NCBI GenBank assembly: GCA_947454055.1
Contig: CANGIS010000006.1
Location: 1 to 64,000, forward strand
Length of the DNA: 64,000 nt
Direction: 5' to 3'
From: Hyphomicrobiales bacterium
GTDB lineage: Bacteria > Pseudomonadota > Alphaproteobacteria > Rhizobiales > Beijerinckiaceae
The notes under the pieces were generated by a model that was not told the DNA's origin, did no database searches, and saw only the letters and a program-made list of their open reading frames with translations. The position numbers and the translations under genes were made by a program. Of this stretch, positions 38,473 to 48,546 are shown piece by piece (the first letter of the stretch is position 1; every line of letters starts with the position of its first letter).

Positions 38473-39768
38473 GTGAACGAGATTGATCGCGCCGAGGCCG
38501 TCCGCGTCACGACCTTGCCGAATGGCTTAAGGGTGGTGAGCGAAGCCATGCCGGGGCTGGCCACCGCCGCCTTGGGTATCTGGAGCGGGGCAGGATCGCG
38601 GCACGAACACGCCGAGGAGCAGGGTCTGGCTCATCTCCTTGAACATATGGCGTTCAAAGGCACCGCCCGTCGCAGCGCCCGACAAATCGCCGAAGAGATC
38701 GAGGCGGTCGGCGGCGAGGTCAATGCCGAGACCAATACCGAATATACCGCCTATTATTCCCGCGTATTGGGACAAGATACCGGCCTTGCGCTCGATATTT
38801 TGGCCGATATCCTGACCGAACCCACCTTCGACGCGACGGAATTGAAGCGCGAGAAGGGTGTTATTCTTCAGGAAATCGGCTCTTATGAGGACACGCCCGA
38901 CGAGGTCGTGTTCGATATGTTCATGGAAACCGCCTATGCGGGCGCTCCCATCGGACGGCGCATTCTGGGTACGCCGAAGACGGTCAAAGCTCAAAACAGC
39001 GCCTCCATGCGGAATTTTATGGATCGCACCTATCGCACCCCTTCGATGGTGGTCTCCGCCGCCGGTGCGGTACATCATGAACAGATCGTCGAGGATGTGA
39101 CACGCCGCTTTGACGGTTTTGGCCGTGAAAGCGCACCCGCGGCCGAGCCCGCAACCTATCGCGGCGGCGATCAGCGCCGGATGCGCAAACTCGAGCAATC
39201 CCATGTCGTGTTCGGCTTCAAGGGACTGTCTTGGCGCGATCCCGACCATTACGCCATGCATGTGTTTTCCAATCTGCTGGGCGGCGGCATGTCCTCGCGG
39301 CTCTTCCAGGAAGTGCGCGAAAAGCGCGGGCTTTGCTACGAGGTCTATTCATTTTTCTCGCCCTTCTCCGATTCGGGCGTGTTTGCGATTTATGGCGGCA
39401 CCGGCGACGCCCAATTGGCGGATTTTACGCCGGTGGCGCTTGATACGCTGGTGGAAGCAGCCGCCTCGCCCAATGAAGGCGAAGTCGCACGGGCCAAGGC
39501 GCAAATGAAAATGTCACTGCTCACCGCGCTTGAATCCCCCGGCCGTCGCGCCGAGCAGATGGCGCGACATATGATGGCCTATGGCCGTGTCATACCGCGG
39601 ATCGAGATTATCCAGGCGATTGATGCCATCACGGTCGACGATGTCCGCCGCGTGGGACAGGGACTGTTGACCGCATCGCCGACCGTTTCGGCCATCGGCC
39701 CGATCAAGAAACTGATGCCGTTTGACGCGATTGCCGCTCGCCTTGGCGCGCCGCAGGCACCGCTTTAA
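38473..39768 (+). CDS. M16 family zinc metallopeptidase (processing-peptidase-like)
   Basis: The 431 residues match the bacterial homologues of the mitochondrial processing peptidase beta subunit. The inverted zinc motif is HLLEH (residues 54-58) in EQGLAHLLEHMAFKGTARRS, with the distal Glu in the following helices and GGGMSSRLFQEVREKRGLCY in the second half. No signal peptide is seen, so it may be cytoplasmic. The start is a GTG immediately after the thrC stop. Substrate unknown. The thrC-M16-GNAT order is conserved in Rhizobiales. Confidence 0.92.
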   Translation: MNEIDRAEAVRVTTLPNGLRVVSEAMPGLATAALGIWSGAGSRHEHAEEQGLAHLLEHMAFKGTARRSARQIAEEIEAVGGEVNAETNTEYTAYYSRVLGQDTGLALDILADILTEPTFDATELKREKGVILQEIGSYEDTPDEVVFDMFMETAYAGAPIGRRILGTPKTVKAQNSASMRNFMDRTYRTPSMVVSAAGAVHHEQIVEDVTRRFDGFGRESAPAAEPATYRGGDQRRMRKLEQSHVVFGFKGLSWRDPDHYAMHVFSNLLGGGMSSRLFQEVREKRGLCYEVYSFFSPFSDSGVFAIYGGTGDAQLADFTPVALDTLVEAAASPNEGEVARAKAQMKMSLLTALESPGRRAEQMARHMMAYGRVIPRIEIIQAIDAITVDDVRRVGQGLLTASPTVSAIGPIKKLMPFDAIAARLGAPQAPL

Positions 39769-39783
39769 TCGGGGAGATTCCCG

Positions 39784-40362
39784 ATGGGATTGTTTGGCCG
39801 TCTGACAAAGCCGCCGGAGCGCTACACCGAACGTGCTGACGGCTTGATGATCCGTCCGCCCACGATGGATGATTTTCCGGCATGGTCGGTGGTTCGGACC
39901 GAAAGCCGCCGCTTTCTTACCCCATGGGAGCCAAGCTGGCCGGCCGATGACCTGACACGCAACGCCTATAGGCGGCGTTATTTTAATGAGGCCGATCCCG
40001 ATTTTCTGCATCCCTATTTTATTTTCAACGACGCCTCGGGCCAGTTGGTCGGTGGTATCACCTTCGGCCATGTCCGGAGGGGCGTCGCGCAAAGCACCAT
40101 GATGGGCTACTGGATGAACCAGAGCTTTGCAGGCCGAGGCATCATGACCCGCGCGGTGCCGTTGGCGCTGCGGCAAGCGTTCGGCCCTTTAGGCTTTCGC
40201 CGGATTGAAGCAGGCTGCTTGCCGCGCAACGTGCCCTCCATCAAGGTGCTGGAACATAACGGCTTCATCCGCGAGGGCTTCGCGCGCCAGTATCTCTGCA
40301 TTGCCGGTGTTTGGGAGGATCATTTCCTCTATGCCCGCCTGAAATCGGACCCGGCACCGTAA
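39784..40362 (+). CDS. GNAT family N-acetyltransferase (RimJ/RimL type)
   Basis: The 192 residues carry the GNAT fold in the RimJ/RimL subgroup, which acetylates N-terminal amines of proteins. Segments seen: WEPSWPADDLTRNAYRRR, GGITFGHVRRGVAQSTMMGYWM, the acetyl-CoA region NQSFAGRGIMTRAVPLAL, and FRRIEAGCLPRNVPSIKVLEHNGF. GGGGAG precedes the start, 15 bases after the peptidase. Substrate unknown; a ribosomal protein is possible by family. Confidence 0.88.
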   Translation: MGLFGRLTKPPERYTERADGLMIRPPTMDDFPAWSVVRTESRRFLTPWEPSWPADDLTRNAYRRRYFNEADPDFLHPYFIFNDASGQLVGGITFGHVRRGVAQSTMMGYWMNQSFAGRGIMTRAVPLALRQAFGPLGFRRIEAGCLPRNVPSIKVLEHNGFIREGFARQYLCIAGVWEDHFLYARLKSDPAP

Positions 40363-40371
40363 ATTTTATGC

Positions 40372-40491
40372 CGTCATTGCGAACGAGAGCGAAGCAACCC
40401 AGATGATGGTTGCCGAACCGGCACAAAGGTAGCCGCTGCACTCCACCCACCAACGCCAGCTGGATGGTTTCGCTCGTGCTTCGCAAGGACG
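40372..40491. repeat. REP-like inverted repeat pair, locus B
   Basis: One arm, 40372-40402, starts CGTCATTGCGAACGAG and ends CAACCCAG. The opposing, more diverged arm, 40458-40491, reads AGCTGGATGGTTTCGCTCG and ends AAGGACG. Same family as loci A, C and D; it sits between the GNAT and GGDEF-EAL genes. Confidence 0.8.
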
Positions 40492-40633
40492 AAAGGGCGA
40501 GGTTCGAGCCTCTTTTGCCTCATCGCCTCATCTCAAACGGACGCGGTAAAAACCGCCTGATCCCGCAACCCATCATTTTACCTCGCCGCTTGACGTGCTA
40601 TGAGAGGCTCTCAAGTTCAGGGAAGTACCAGCA

Positions 40634-43498
40634 TTGAAGTTTCGCCGTCTTGTCTATCTGCTGATACTTCTGGCCGTCGGCGTGTTCTCCGATCACGCGG
40701 CGATGGCGGTCGATGTGGTGCGCGTGCCGCCCGAGGCCGACGCGATCAATCTTTTGCCCTATGTCGATCCGCACCGCTCGGCGGGTGATGAAATTCTGAT
40801 TTCGACCGCGCCGAGTGCCGACGGCATTGTTCGCCGTATCGCGGTCAAGGCCAAGACGGAAGGCAGCCAGCCGGACTGGATCGTCTTCGCCCTTAAAAAC
40901 GAGGGCACCGAGCCTTTAACGCGCTGGGTCGTCGCCCCCCACCAGCATCTTGTCGGTTCGGGCATCATCTGGCCCGATCTGGGTGCCACGCGACTGGCCA
41001 ATGTGACGGCAAGCCAGGGCGGCAATCCGGAGCGTCAGCCCTCCAACGAGGCCGATATTTTCCAGATCACGCTCGATCCGGGTTCGTCGGTCACCTTTGT
41101 CGCCGAGCTTGCCAATGTCGCTTTGCCCCAACTCGTCTTATGGGCCCCCGACGCCTACAAGGACAAAGCCAACGGCCTGACCTTCTATCGCGGCGTGATC
41201 ACCGGCATTATCGGCCTGCTTGCGTTGTTTTTGACCATTTTGTCCCTGATCCGCGGCACGATCATCTTCCCGTCTGCGGCCTTGATGGCCTGGGCGGTTG
41301 TGGCCTATGTCGCGGTCGATTTCGGCTTTCCGGCGGCGGTGTTTTCGACCACCCCAGAGAGCGAGCGGCTCTATCGGGCGATCGCTGAATCGGTCTTGTC
41401 GTCGACCCTGTTTGTGTTCCTGTTCGCCTATCTTGATCTCAAGCGCTGGCGGGTGCGGTATCGTCACATCAGCACGATATGGCTTCTGTTTTTAGGCGGC
41501 CTCGTCGCTATTGCGCTGATTGATCCCGCCGTCGCCTCGGGCGTTGCCCGAATTTCCATGGCGGCGATCACGGTGGCGGGCTTTATGCTGATCGTCTATC
41601 TCGCCACCCATGGCAATGACCGGGCGATTTTGCTGGTGCCGACCTGGCTTGTTCTTCTCGCTTGGGTCACGGCTGCGGGCTTTACCCTGATCGGGCAGGT
41701 TACCAGCGATCTGGCCGCCCAATCCCTGATCGGCGGCTTGGTGCTGATCATCCTTCTGATCGGCTTCACCGTGATGCAGCACGCCTTTACGGGCGGGGGC
41801 ATGGCGGGTGGCGAATTGGCCGATGCCTCGCGTAAAGCACTCGCTTTGACGGGCGCGGGCGACATCATCTTTGACTGGGATATTGCGCGCGATCATGTCC
41901 GGATCGGTGCCGAAGCGGAGGCGATCCTCGGCTATCCGAAGGGGCGGCTTGAAGGTATGCCGTCCGATTTTATCGATCATATCCACCCGTCCGACCGCGA
42001 TCTGTTTGCCGCCGCCGTCGACCGGTTCTGCGCACAACGGCGCGGCCGGCTCTCGCTGGATCTCCGGCTTCGCGCCAATGACGGACATTTCCACTGGTTC
42101 CGGATGCGCGCGCGCCCCATTGTCGGCGAGGATGGCGCGGTACTTCGCCTGATGGGCACCTTGTCCGACATCACCGATTCACGGCTGACCGAAGAGCGTC
42201 TCTTGCAGGACGCGATCCACGACACGCTGACCGGCCTGCCCAATCGCCGCCTGCTGATCGACCGCATCGACCTGATGCTGGCCTTGATGCGCGAGGGCGA
42301 GACGCTTCGGCCGACCGTTGTGGCGATCGATATCGACCGGTTCCGGGAAACCAATGAAGCGCTCGGCTTGAGCAGTGGCGATGCGTTGTTGCTCGCCGTC
42401 ACCCGCCGGCTGTTGCGCCTGATCCGCCCACAAGACGGGCTCGCCCGCATCGGTGGCGACCGTTTCGCCATTCTGCTTTTGTCCGAGCGGGAGCCCGGCC
42501 CGATCACCGCCGTGGTCGATTCCATCCGCAAGAGCCTCGCCGCTCCCATTTCAGTGGGCGAGCGCGAGGCCAATCTGACGGCCTCCATCGGCATCGCGCT
42601 GCCCGACCAACGCAGCGAAACCAATGCTGAGCTTCTGTTGCGCAACGCTGAAATCGCGATGATGCACGCCAAAAAGCTGGGCGGCGACCGCATCGACGTT
42701 TTCCGCCCAGCCATGCGGGCGCAAGGCAGCGAAAGGCTGGCGCTCGAAATGGACCTGCGCGAGGCCGTCAAGCGCAACCAAATCGAGCTGAGCTTCCGCC
42801 CTATCGTTCACCTCAGCAACCGGTCGATTTCCGGTTTCGAGGTAATTCCGGTCTGGAACCATCCCGATCACGGTTCCATCGGCCAGAACGAATTCATGGC
42901 CATTGCCGAGAGCGCCGAGCTGGTCGGCACCATCGGCCTGCATATTCTCAAAGCCGCGGCGCAGGAGCTCGCGGTATGGCAAAAATTGATCGATATCGAC
43001 CCGCCGTTTTTTGCTGCCCTTCCGGTTCCCGCTCCGATGCTCGAACGCGCCGAATTTGTGCGCGACGTGCGGGCCGTGTTGAGCAATGCGCCGATCGTCA
43101 AATCATCGCTCCGGATCGAAGTATCCGAGCGCTACCTGATGGATCACCCCGAACACGCCATCCACACGCTCAACGGCTTGAATGATATCGGGGCCGGTCT
43201 CGCGGTCGAGGATTTTGGTCAGGGTTATTCCTCGCTTGGCTATCTCGAGCGCTTCCCGTTCAGCTCCATCCGCCTGTCGCGGATGATTACGCGGCCCGAT
43301 CCCTCCGGCATTCGTCCGGCCATTTTGCGCTCGATTGTCTCGCTCGCCCACGAACTCGATATCGAGCTTGTGGCGGACGGGCTCGAGACCGAATCCGATA
43401 TTGTCCAATTCTCGCAATTGGGCCTGAGCCTAGGGCAAGGTTCGGTGTTTGGTCCGACGCTAACGGCAACAGCGACCCGCAAGCTGATCAAGGGCTAG
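40634..43498 (+). CDS. Membrane PAS-GGDEF-EAL protein with degenerate catalytic motifs
   Basis: A 954-residue signalling protein: signal peptide (to about 26), periplasmic beta-rich domain (30-180), a cluster of about seven membrane helices (185-390), PAS (about 400-520), GGDEF (about 525-690) and EAL (about 700-954). The GGDEF site reads IGGDRFAIL (about residue 605), so the catalytic Glu is lost. The EAL domain reads GFEVIPVW, lacks the usual Asn motif, has EDFGQGYSS for DDFG, RLSR for the KID motif, and VADGLE for VAEGVE. It is probably a non-catalytic c-di-GMP receptor or scaffold. The start is TTG. Confidence 0.9.
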   Translation: MKFRRLVYLLILLAVGVFSDHAAMAVDVVRVPPEADAINLLPYVDPHRSAGDEILISTAPSADGIVRRIAVKAKTEGSQPDWIVFALKNEGTEPLTRWVVAPHQHLVGSGIIWPDLGATRLANVTASQGGNPERQPSNEADIFQITLDPGSSVTFVAELANVALPQLVLWAPDAYKDKANGLTFYRGVITGIIGLLALFLTILSLIRGTIIFPSAALMAWAVVAYVAVDFGFPAAVFSTTPESERLYRAIAESVLSSTLFVFLFAYLDLKRWRVRYRHISTIWLLFLGGLVAIALIDPAVASGVARISMAAITVAGFMLIVYLATHGNDRAILLVPTWLVLLAWVTAAGFTLIGQVTSDLAAQSLIGGLVLIILLIGFTVMQHAFTGGGMAGGELADASRKALALTGAGDIIFDWDIARDHVRIGAEAEAILGYPKGRLEGMPSDFIDHIHPSDRDLFAAAVDRFCAQRRGRLSLDLRLRANDGHFHWFRMRARPIVGEDGAVLRLMGTLSDITDSRLTEERLLQDAIHDTLTGLPNRRLLIDRIDLMLALMREGETLRPTVVAIDIDRFRETNEALGLSSGDALLLAVTRRLLRLIRPQDGLARIGGDRFAILLLSEREPGPITAVVDSIRKSLAAPISVGEREANLTASIGIALPDQRSETNAELLLRNAEIAMMHAKKLGGDRIDVFRPAMRAQGSERLALEMDLREAVKRNQIELSFRPIVHLSNRSISGFEVIPVWNHPDHGSIGQNEFMAIAESAELVGTIGLHILKAAAQELAVWQKLIDIDPPFFAALPVPAPMLERAEFVRDVRAVLSNAPIVKSSLRIEVSERYLMDHPEHAIHTLNGLNDIGAGLAVEDFGQGYSSLGYLERFPFSSIRLSRMITRPDPSGIRPAILRSIVSLAHELDIELVADGLETESDIVQFSQLGLSLGQGSVFGPTLTATATRKLIKG

Positions 43499-43531
43499 AA
43501 AAAGCCGCCCTCCGAACGCAGCCATTGCCGA

Positions 43532-44143
43532 TCAGGCATGCCCTGCATCGGGCGACAACATCGCAAGATCGACGCCGATGGAGGCAAGCGCCCGCTCGTA
43601 TTTTGTCTCGAAATATTCGTCGAACAAAATATCGCGCGTCGGCGGACACAGGAGCCATCCATTGTTCTGGATTTCAGCCTCGAGTTGCCCCGCGCCCCAC
43701 CCCGCATAGCCCAGCGCGAACGCCACACGATCAGGACCATCACCCCGCGCAATGGCGTGCAGAATATCAATATTGGCCGATAGCTGCACCTCGCCATCCA
43801 CTTTCACGGAGCCGAATTCCTTATCGGCATCGACCGAGTGCAGTACAAAGCCGCGGCTGGTTTCGACCGGACCACCACGGATGACATGCACCTCGCGCGC
43901 CTTTTCGGGGAAATAGGCCGGTCGCCCTTCCGGAATAATTTTGAGCTGCTGCAACAAATCAATAAATGCGATCTCGTCGGCGGGCCGGTTGATGATCAGC
44001 CCCATCGCCCCTTCCTCGGAGTGGGAGCAGACATAGATCACCGTCCGCTCGAATCGCGGATCACCAATGCCGGGCATTGCCACCAGCATTTGCCCGTGCA
44101 GCGCCGATTGGGAGGCTGTGTCAAGATTCGTGCGTGTCGTCAT
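43532..44143 (-). CDS. YqgE/AlgH family protein (DUF179)
   Basis: The 203 residues have the DUF179 pattern: LHGQMLVAMPGIGDPRFERT, VIYVCSHSEEGAMGLIINRP, VIRGGPVETSRGFVLHS and FALGYAGWGAGQLEAEI. Members are cytoplasmic and conserved in Proteobacteria; function is unsettled (AlgH was linked to alginate control in Pseudomonas). It is convergent with the GGDEF-EAL gene and divergent from the DsbD-N-like gene. Confidence 0.9.
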   Translation of the reverse strand: MTTRTNLDTASQSALHGQMLVAMPGIGDPRFERTVIYVCSHSEEGAMGLIINRPADEIAFIDLLQQLKIIPEGRPAYFPEKAREVHVIRGGPVETSRGFVLHSVDADKEFGSVKVDGEVQLSANIDILHAIARGDGPDRVAFALGYAGWGAGQLEAEIQNNGWLLCPPTRDILFDEYFETKYERALASIGVDLAMLSPDAGHA

Positions 44144-44230
44144 GGCCTCAAGAATAGTCTCTCGATAGCAGGATTCAAGCTGTGATTAATGACAGTAGCA
44201 TAGGGAAACCGCCCCTCTTATACTGAGGGC

Positions 44231-45073
44231 ATGGGCGTGCAGTATAAATACGGATGTAATCGAACGCGGCTTCCATCTCTGGTTGTTATTAGCCTGTCGG
44301 CCATCCTCTTGTTTGGCCTGCCCGAAGGCACCCAGTCCGCCTCAAGTGCCGAGCTTCCGCATCCCGAGCTGACCCTGCTTGATGCCGGCGCATGGGACGG
44401 TGCGCTGCTGGCGGGCGTTGAAATCGCGCTGGAACCGCATGTCAAAACCTATTGGCGGATGCCGGGCGATTCCGGTCTGCCGCCTGTTTTTGACTGGTCC
44501 GCCTCGGACAATCTCGACAGCGCCAGCGTGTTATGGCCGTTGCCCAAACGCATCGCCGATCCGGCCGGCACGATTTTAGGCTATGACGAGGATGTCGTTT
44601 TCCCCGTCCGCGTGAAGGCCAAAAATCCGTCCAAGCCCGTGCATCTCGTTTTGAAGCTCGATTATGCCGTCTGCGGCGATCTTTGCGTGCCGGTCACGGG
44701 CAAAACCGACGTCACTTTGACCAATACTGCCGAGCCGCCCCCGAATGCTGTGCGGGTTAAAACCTTTCTGGCCCGCGTTCCGGCGTCTGCGCCGCTTGGC
44801 GCGTCCCTGATCTCCGTCACGCCGGATCCGGACGATGCCCAGGCCCTGCTGGTCGAGGCGCGACATCCCCTGACCGATCTTTTGGTCGAAGGCCCCGATG
44901 GCTGGTATCTGGGCGACGCCCAAGCCCGATCGCCAACGCTCTGGCGGATCGCCATCCTGCAAAAGCCAACACAGGCAACCCTATCCGGTCTGCACTTGAC
45001 CGTCACACTGGTGTCGCAAGCGCAGGCGACCGAGACCAGCGTAATGCTCGACGCCAACGGAGCGATCCGTTAG
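44231..45073 (+). CDS. Secreted protein with DsbD-N-like (DsbC-type) domain
   Basis: The 280-residue protein has a hydrophobic export signal (about 17-38) and one domain like the N-terminal periplasmic part of protein-disulfide reductase DsbD, with HVKTYWRMPGDSGLPPVFDW, VVFPVRVK and LDYAVCGDLCVPVTG. The Cys-x3-Cys pair could be redox active or take electrons from a DsbD-type partner. The membrane and thioredoxin domains of DsbD are absent. Divergent from yqgE. Function uncertain; envelope redox or cytochrome maturation is possible. Confidence 0.8.
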   Translation: MGVQYKYGCNRTRLPSLVVISLSAILLFGLPEGTQSASSAELPHPELTLLDAGAWDGALLAGVEIALEPHVKTYWRMPGDSGLPPVFDWSASDNLDSASVLWPLPKRIADPAGTILGYDEDVVFPVRVKAKNPSKPVHLVLKLDYAVCGDLCVPVTGKTDVTLTNTAEPPPNAVRVKTFLARVPASAPLGASLISVTPDPDDAQALLVEARHPLTDLLVEGPDGWYLGDAQARSPTLWRIAILQKPTQATLSGLHLTVTLVSQAQATETSVMLDANGAIR

Positions 45074-45138
45074 AGGTTTCATCCGTATCTCATTTCATCT
45101 GACGTCCGTTTTATCGCCAACCTTCAAAAAGGATCGCC

Positions 45139-45624
45139 ATGCCCATCGCCATTGGCCAGAAGCTGCCAGAATTCACCTTCCAGACTCCAACCGCCGACGG
45201 TCCAAGCGCCCGCACGACGGACGAGATTTTCAAGGGTCGCAAAATTGTGCTGTTCGCGGTTCCGGGCGCGTTTACCCCGACCTGCCAGAACAACCACCTG
45301 CCCGGCTATCTCACCCATCTTGATGCGTTCAAGGCCAAAGGCGTCGACGAAGTCGTCGTGGTCTCGGTCAATGACGTTCACGTCATGAAGGCATGGGCCA
45401 AGGCGAATGACGCCATGGACAAGATCGGCTTTCTGGCCGATGGCAGCGCCGGCTTCACGAAAGCAGTTGATTTGGTGCTCGATGCCAACGCATTCGGCAT
45501 GGGCGTACGCTCGCTGCGCTATTCGATGCTGGTCGAAGACGGCATGGTAAAGATTTTGAACGTCGAAGACAGCCCCGGTAAAGCCGATATTTCGGGCGCA
45601 ACGGCGTTGTTGGCCCAGATTTAA
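45139..45624 (+). CDS. Peroxiredoxin (Prx5-like, 1-Cys)
   Basis: A thiol peroxidase of 161 residues. The peroxidatic Cys49 is in VPGAFTPTCQNNHLPGY, the Prx5/AhpE-type signature, and the conserved Arg is in GVRSLRYSMLVEDG. C49 is the only cysteine, so resolution needs an external thiol such as glutathione; gshA lies in the window at 54.5 kb. AAAAGGA precedes the ATG. Convergent with purD. Confidence 0.93.
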   Translation: MPIAIGQKLPEFTFQTPTADGPSARTTDEIFKGRKIVLFAVPGAFTPTCQNNHLPGYLTHLDAFKAKGVDEVVVVSVNDVHVMKAWAKANDAMDKIGFLADGSAGFTKAVDLVLDANAFGMGVRSLRYSMLVEDGMVKILNVEDSPGKADISGATALLAQI

Positions 45625-45688
45625 TCCAAAACAAATCGGGGTAGTGGGTCGAGGGTTATTCCCGTTCCGCTACCCGCCCTGTTTGTCG

Positions 45689-46948
45689 TTATACAGCCCT
45701 AAACCCGATATCCGACCGGTAAAATCCACCCGTCCAATCAATCGCATGCACAGCGGCATAGGCCTTATCCTTTGCTTCGCCGATGGTGCCACCAACGCCG
45801 GTAACCGCCAGAACACGGCCGCCATTGGCCACCAGCGCGCCATCATCGCGTCGTTTGGTACCGGCATGAAACACCGTCACCCCTGCCATCGCCCCGACCT
45901 GATCGAGCACGCCGATAACCGTGCCCGTCTCGGGCTTGGCCGGATAGCCTTTGGCGGCAAAAACCACGGTCAAGGCCGCCTCGTCGGACCAATCGAGAAC
46001 TGTGTTCAAAAGCTGGCCGTCGACGGTAGCGAGCAAAGCCGCCAGCAAATCGCTCTTGAGACGCGGCATCAGCACCTCGCATTCGGGATCCCCGAACCGC
46101 GTATTATATTCAATCAGCCGCGGCCCCGTTTCCGTTATCATCAAGCCGGCAAACAACACGCCCTTGAAGGGCGTCCCCCGCTTGGCCATGGCATCAACCG
46201 TGGGACGGATGATCTCGGCCATCACGCGGGCTTCGATGGCGGGCGTGACCACGGGCGCAGGGGAATAAGCGCCCATGCCGCCGGTATTCGGGCCGGTATC
46301 GCCATCCCCCACGCGCTTGTGATCCTGCGCGGAAGCGAGCGCCAAAGCATGGGTACCATCGACCAGCGCGAAAAACGACGCCTCCTCGCCCACCATACAT
46401 TCCTCGATGACGATTTCGGCCCCCGCCACACCCTGCCCGAGATTATCCTCAACCGCCGCAAGCGCCTGCTCGACACTTTCAGCCACGACAACGCCTTTAC
46501 CTGCAGCCAACCCGTCGGCTTTGATGACGATGGGCGCGCCTTGGGCCAGCACATAGGCCTTGGCGGCGGCGAGATCCGTAAACCGCGCATAGGCCGCCGT
46601 CGGGATCCTCGCCTCCATGCACAATTCTTTGGTAAACGCCTTGGAGCCCTCAAGGCGTGCGGCGGCTTTGGAGGGACCGAAGGCTTTGATGCCTGCGGCT
46701 TCGAGATCATCGACCAAACCGGCCACCAGCGGCGCTTCCGGCCCGACAATAACGAACCCGATCCCGTTGCTGTGGCAAAACGCAATCACCTCGGCGTGGC
46801 GCGTCACATCAAGCACCACATTGGTACCGCATTGCGCGGTGCCCGGATTACCGGGCGCGATGAACAGCGTTTCGAGAAGCGGGCTTTGCGCGAGCTTCCA
46901 TGCCAGCGCATGTTCCCGCCCGCCAGAACCGATCAGTAAGACGCGCAT
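45689..46948 (-). CDS. purD: Phosphoribosylamine--glycine ligase
   Basis: PurD joins glycine to phosphoribosylamine in purine synthesis, using ATP. The 419 residues show [19 protein letters not shown], the ATP-grasp segments [19 protein letters not shown] and [17 protein letters not shown], and the near-invariant [14 protein letters not shown] and [14 protein letters not shown]. It stands alone between two convergent or divergent neighbours. Confidence 0.97.
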   Translation of the reverse strand: MRVLLIGSGGREHALAWKLAQSPLLETLFIAPGNPGTAQCGTNVVLDVTRHAEVIAFCHSNGIGFVIVGPEAPLVAGLVDDLEAAGIKAFGPSKAAARLEGSKAFTKELCMEARIPTAAYARFTDLAAAKAYVLAQGAPIVIKADGLAAGKGVVVAESVEQALAAVEDNLGQGVAGAEIVIEECMVGEEASFFALVDGTHALALASAQDHKRVGDGDTGPNTGGMGAYSPAPVVTPAIEARVMAEIIRPTVDAMAKRGTPFKGVLFAGLMITETGPRLIEYNTRFGDPECEVLMPRLKSDLLAALLATVDGQLLNTVLDWSDEAALTVVFAAKGYPAKPETGTVIGVLDQVGAMAGVTVFHAGTKRRDDGALVANGGRVLAVTGVGGTIGEAKDKAYAAVHAIDWTGGFYRSDIGFRAV

Positions 46949-47057
46949 GACAAAACTCCGCCGACAGGATGAAGGAACCCAGCGTGTCCGCGAGAATCAA
47001 GGCGGGGTCAAGACGATACCCCTCCCCATCCCCTGATTCGCCCGCTATGCTGAACTC

Positions 47058-48494
47058 ATGTCTGATCTGCTCACATCGAATACGCCCGAATGGTCCGTCT
47101 CCGAGCTCTCCGGTGCGCTCAAGCGCATGATCGAGGGCGAGTTCGGTCATGTCCGTATCAAAGGCGAAATTTCGGGCTACCGCGGCCCCCATTCCTCCGG
47201 CCATGTCTATTTCTCGATCAAGGATTCAAATGCCAAAATCGACGCGGTGATCTGGAAAGGCGTGTTCGGTCGCGTCAAATTCCGGCCCGAAGACGGCATG
47301 GAAGTGATCGCAACCGGTAAAATCACCACCTTTGCCGGAAAATCCAGCTATCAGATCGTGGTCGAGACGCTGGAACCCGCTGGCGTTGGTGCTTTGCTCG
47401 CGCAATTGGAAGAACGCCGCCAGCGGCTGGCCGCAGAAGGCCTTTTCTCCGACGCCCGCAAGCAGCTTTTGCCCTTCCTGCCCAACGTCATCGGTGTCAT
47501 CACCTCGTCGACAGGCGCTGTGATCCGCGATATTCTACATCGGCTGGCGGATCGCTTTCCGCGCCATGTGCTGGTCTGGCCCGTCCGGGTGCAGGGTGAA
47601 ACGAGTGCCGCCGAAATTGCCAATGCGATCGACGGCTTCAACGCTCTAGCCGAAGGCGGCGTCATTCCGCGCCCCGATCTCCTGATTGTCGCCCGCGGCG
47701 GCGGCTCGCTCGAAGACCTTTGGAGTTTTAACGAGGAAATCGTTGTTCGGGCGGCAGCCGACAGCATGATCCCGCTGATTGCCGCGGTCGGCCACGAAAC
47801 CGATTGGACGCTGATCGATTATGCCGCCGACCGTCGCGCCCCGACCCCGACAGGGGCGGCCGAAATGGCCGTGCCCGTTCGCGTGGATCTCGTCGCCACC
47901 ACCGCCGATCTCGGACGCCGATTGCACCTCGCCGAACGCCACTTGATGGATCGCCGGATCGCCGATTTGCGCTCCGCCACGCGCGCTTTGCCCTCGCTCG
48001 ATGCCCTCGTTGCTATTCCCCGCCAAAGGCTGGATCTTGCCGCTTCCAAACTGGGCCGCGGGCTGGAGCGGAACGCCGCCCGCCATCGCGCTTTGCTGAC
48101 GGAAGCGGCGCGACGGCTCGTCCGCCTCTCCCCGCAAGCCCGTGTTGCCGCCTTGCGGGCGCGTCTCGACGGACTTGGCCAGCGGCTCATTTCCGCGCAA
48201 GGCGCCTCGCTCCGCGCCGAAAAGCAACGGCTTGACCGCCAAAAACAATCCGTTACCGATCTTGCCGCGCGTTCGACCCGCGCATTGGGCGTCTTGCTGG
48301 AGCGTCGGCGCGCGCGGTTGCGGGCGGCAAGCCAGCTTCTGGCGAGTGTCAGCTATCAGGGGGTTCTGGACCGTGGTTATGCTCTGGTGTTGGATGCCAA
48401 GGGTACGCCGCTGCGCTCCTCGTCCTCGGTGCGCTCGACAGATGCCCTGACCTTGCTCTTCGCCGATGGCGATGTGAAGGTCCATGCGGACTGA
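47058..48494 (+). CDS. xseA: Exodeoxyribonuclease VII large subunit
   Basis: XseA is the catalytic subunit of ExoVII, which degrades single-stranded DNA. The 478 residues contain the N-terminal OB-fold ([20 protein letters not shown]), the nuclease core ([61 protein letters not shown]) and a long Arg/Ala-rich coiled coil (about 280-430) that binds XseB. The small subunit gene is not in this window. It overlaps no neighbour and is followed by the DUF2093 gene. Confidence 0.96.
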   Translation: MSDLLTSNTPEWSVSELSGALKRMIEGEFGHVRIKGEISGYRGPHSSGHVYFSIKDSNAKIDAVIWKGVFGRVKFRPEDGMEVIATGKITTFAGKSSYQIVVETLEPAGVGALLAQLEERRQRLAAEGLFSDARKQLLPFLPNVIGVITSSTGAVIRDILHRLADRFPRHVLVWPVRVQGETSAAEIANAIDGFNALAEGGVIPRPDLLIVARGGGSLEDLWSFNEEIVVRAAADSMIPLIAAVGHETDWTLIDYAADRRAPTPTGAAEMAVPVRVDLVATTADLGRRLHLAERHLMDRRIADLRSATRALPSLDALVAIPRQRLDLAASKLGRGLERNAARHRALLTEAARRLVRLSPQARVAALRARLDGLGQRLISAQGASLRAEKQRLDRQKQSVTDLAARSTRALGVLLERRRARLRAASQLLASVSYQGVLDRGYALVLDAKGTPLRSSSSVRSTDALTLLFADGDVKVHAD

Positions 48495-48546
48495 CCCGAA
48501 CCGCTCCGATTGCGTCCACGACCCGTTTGATGATAGGCACTCCGGA

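Noticed and set aside
45644-46939. 431-codon open frame opposite purD
   Set aside because: Antisense shadow of purD with low-complexity basic composition.
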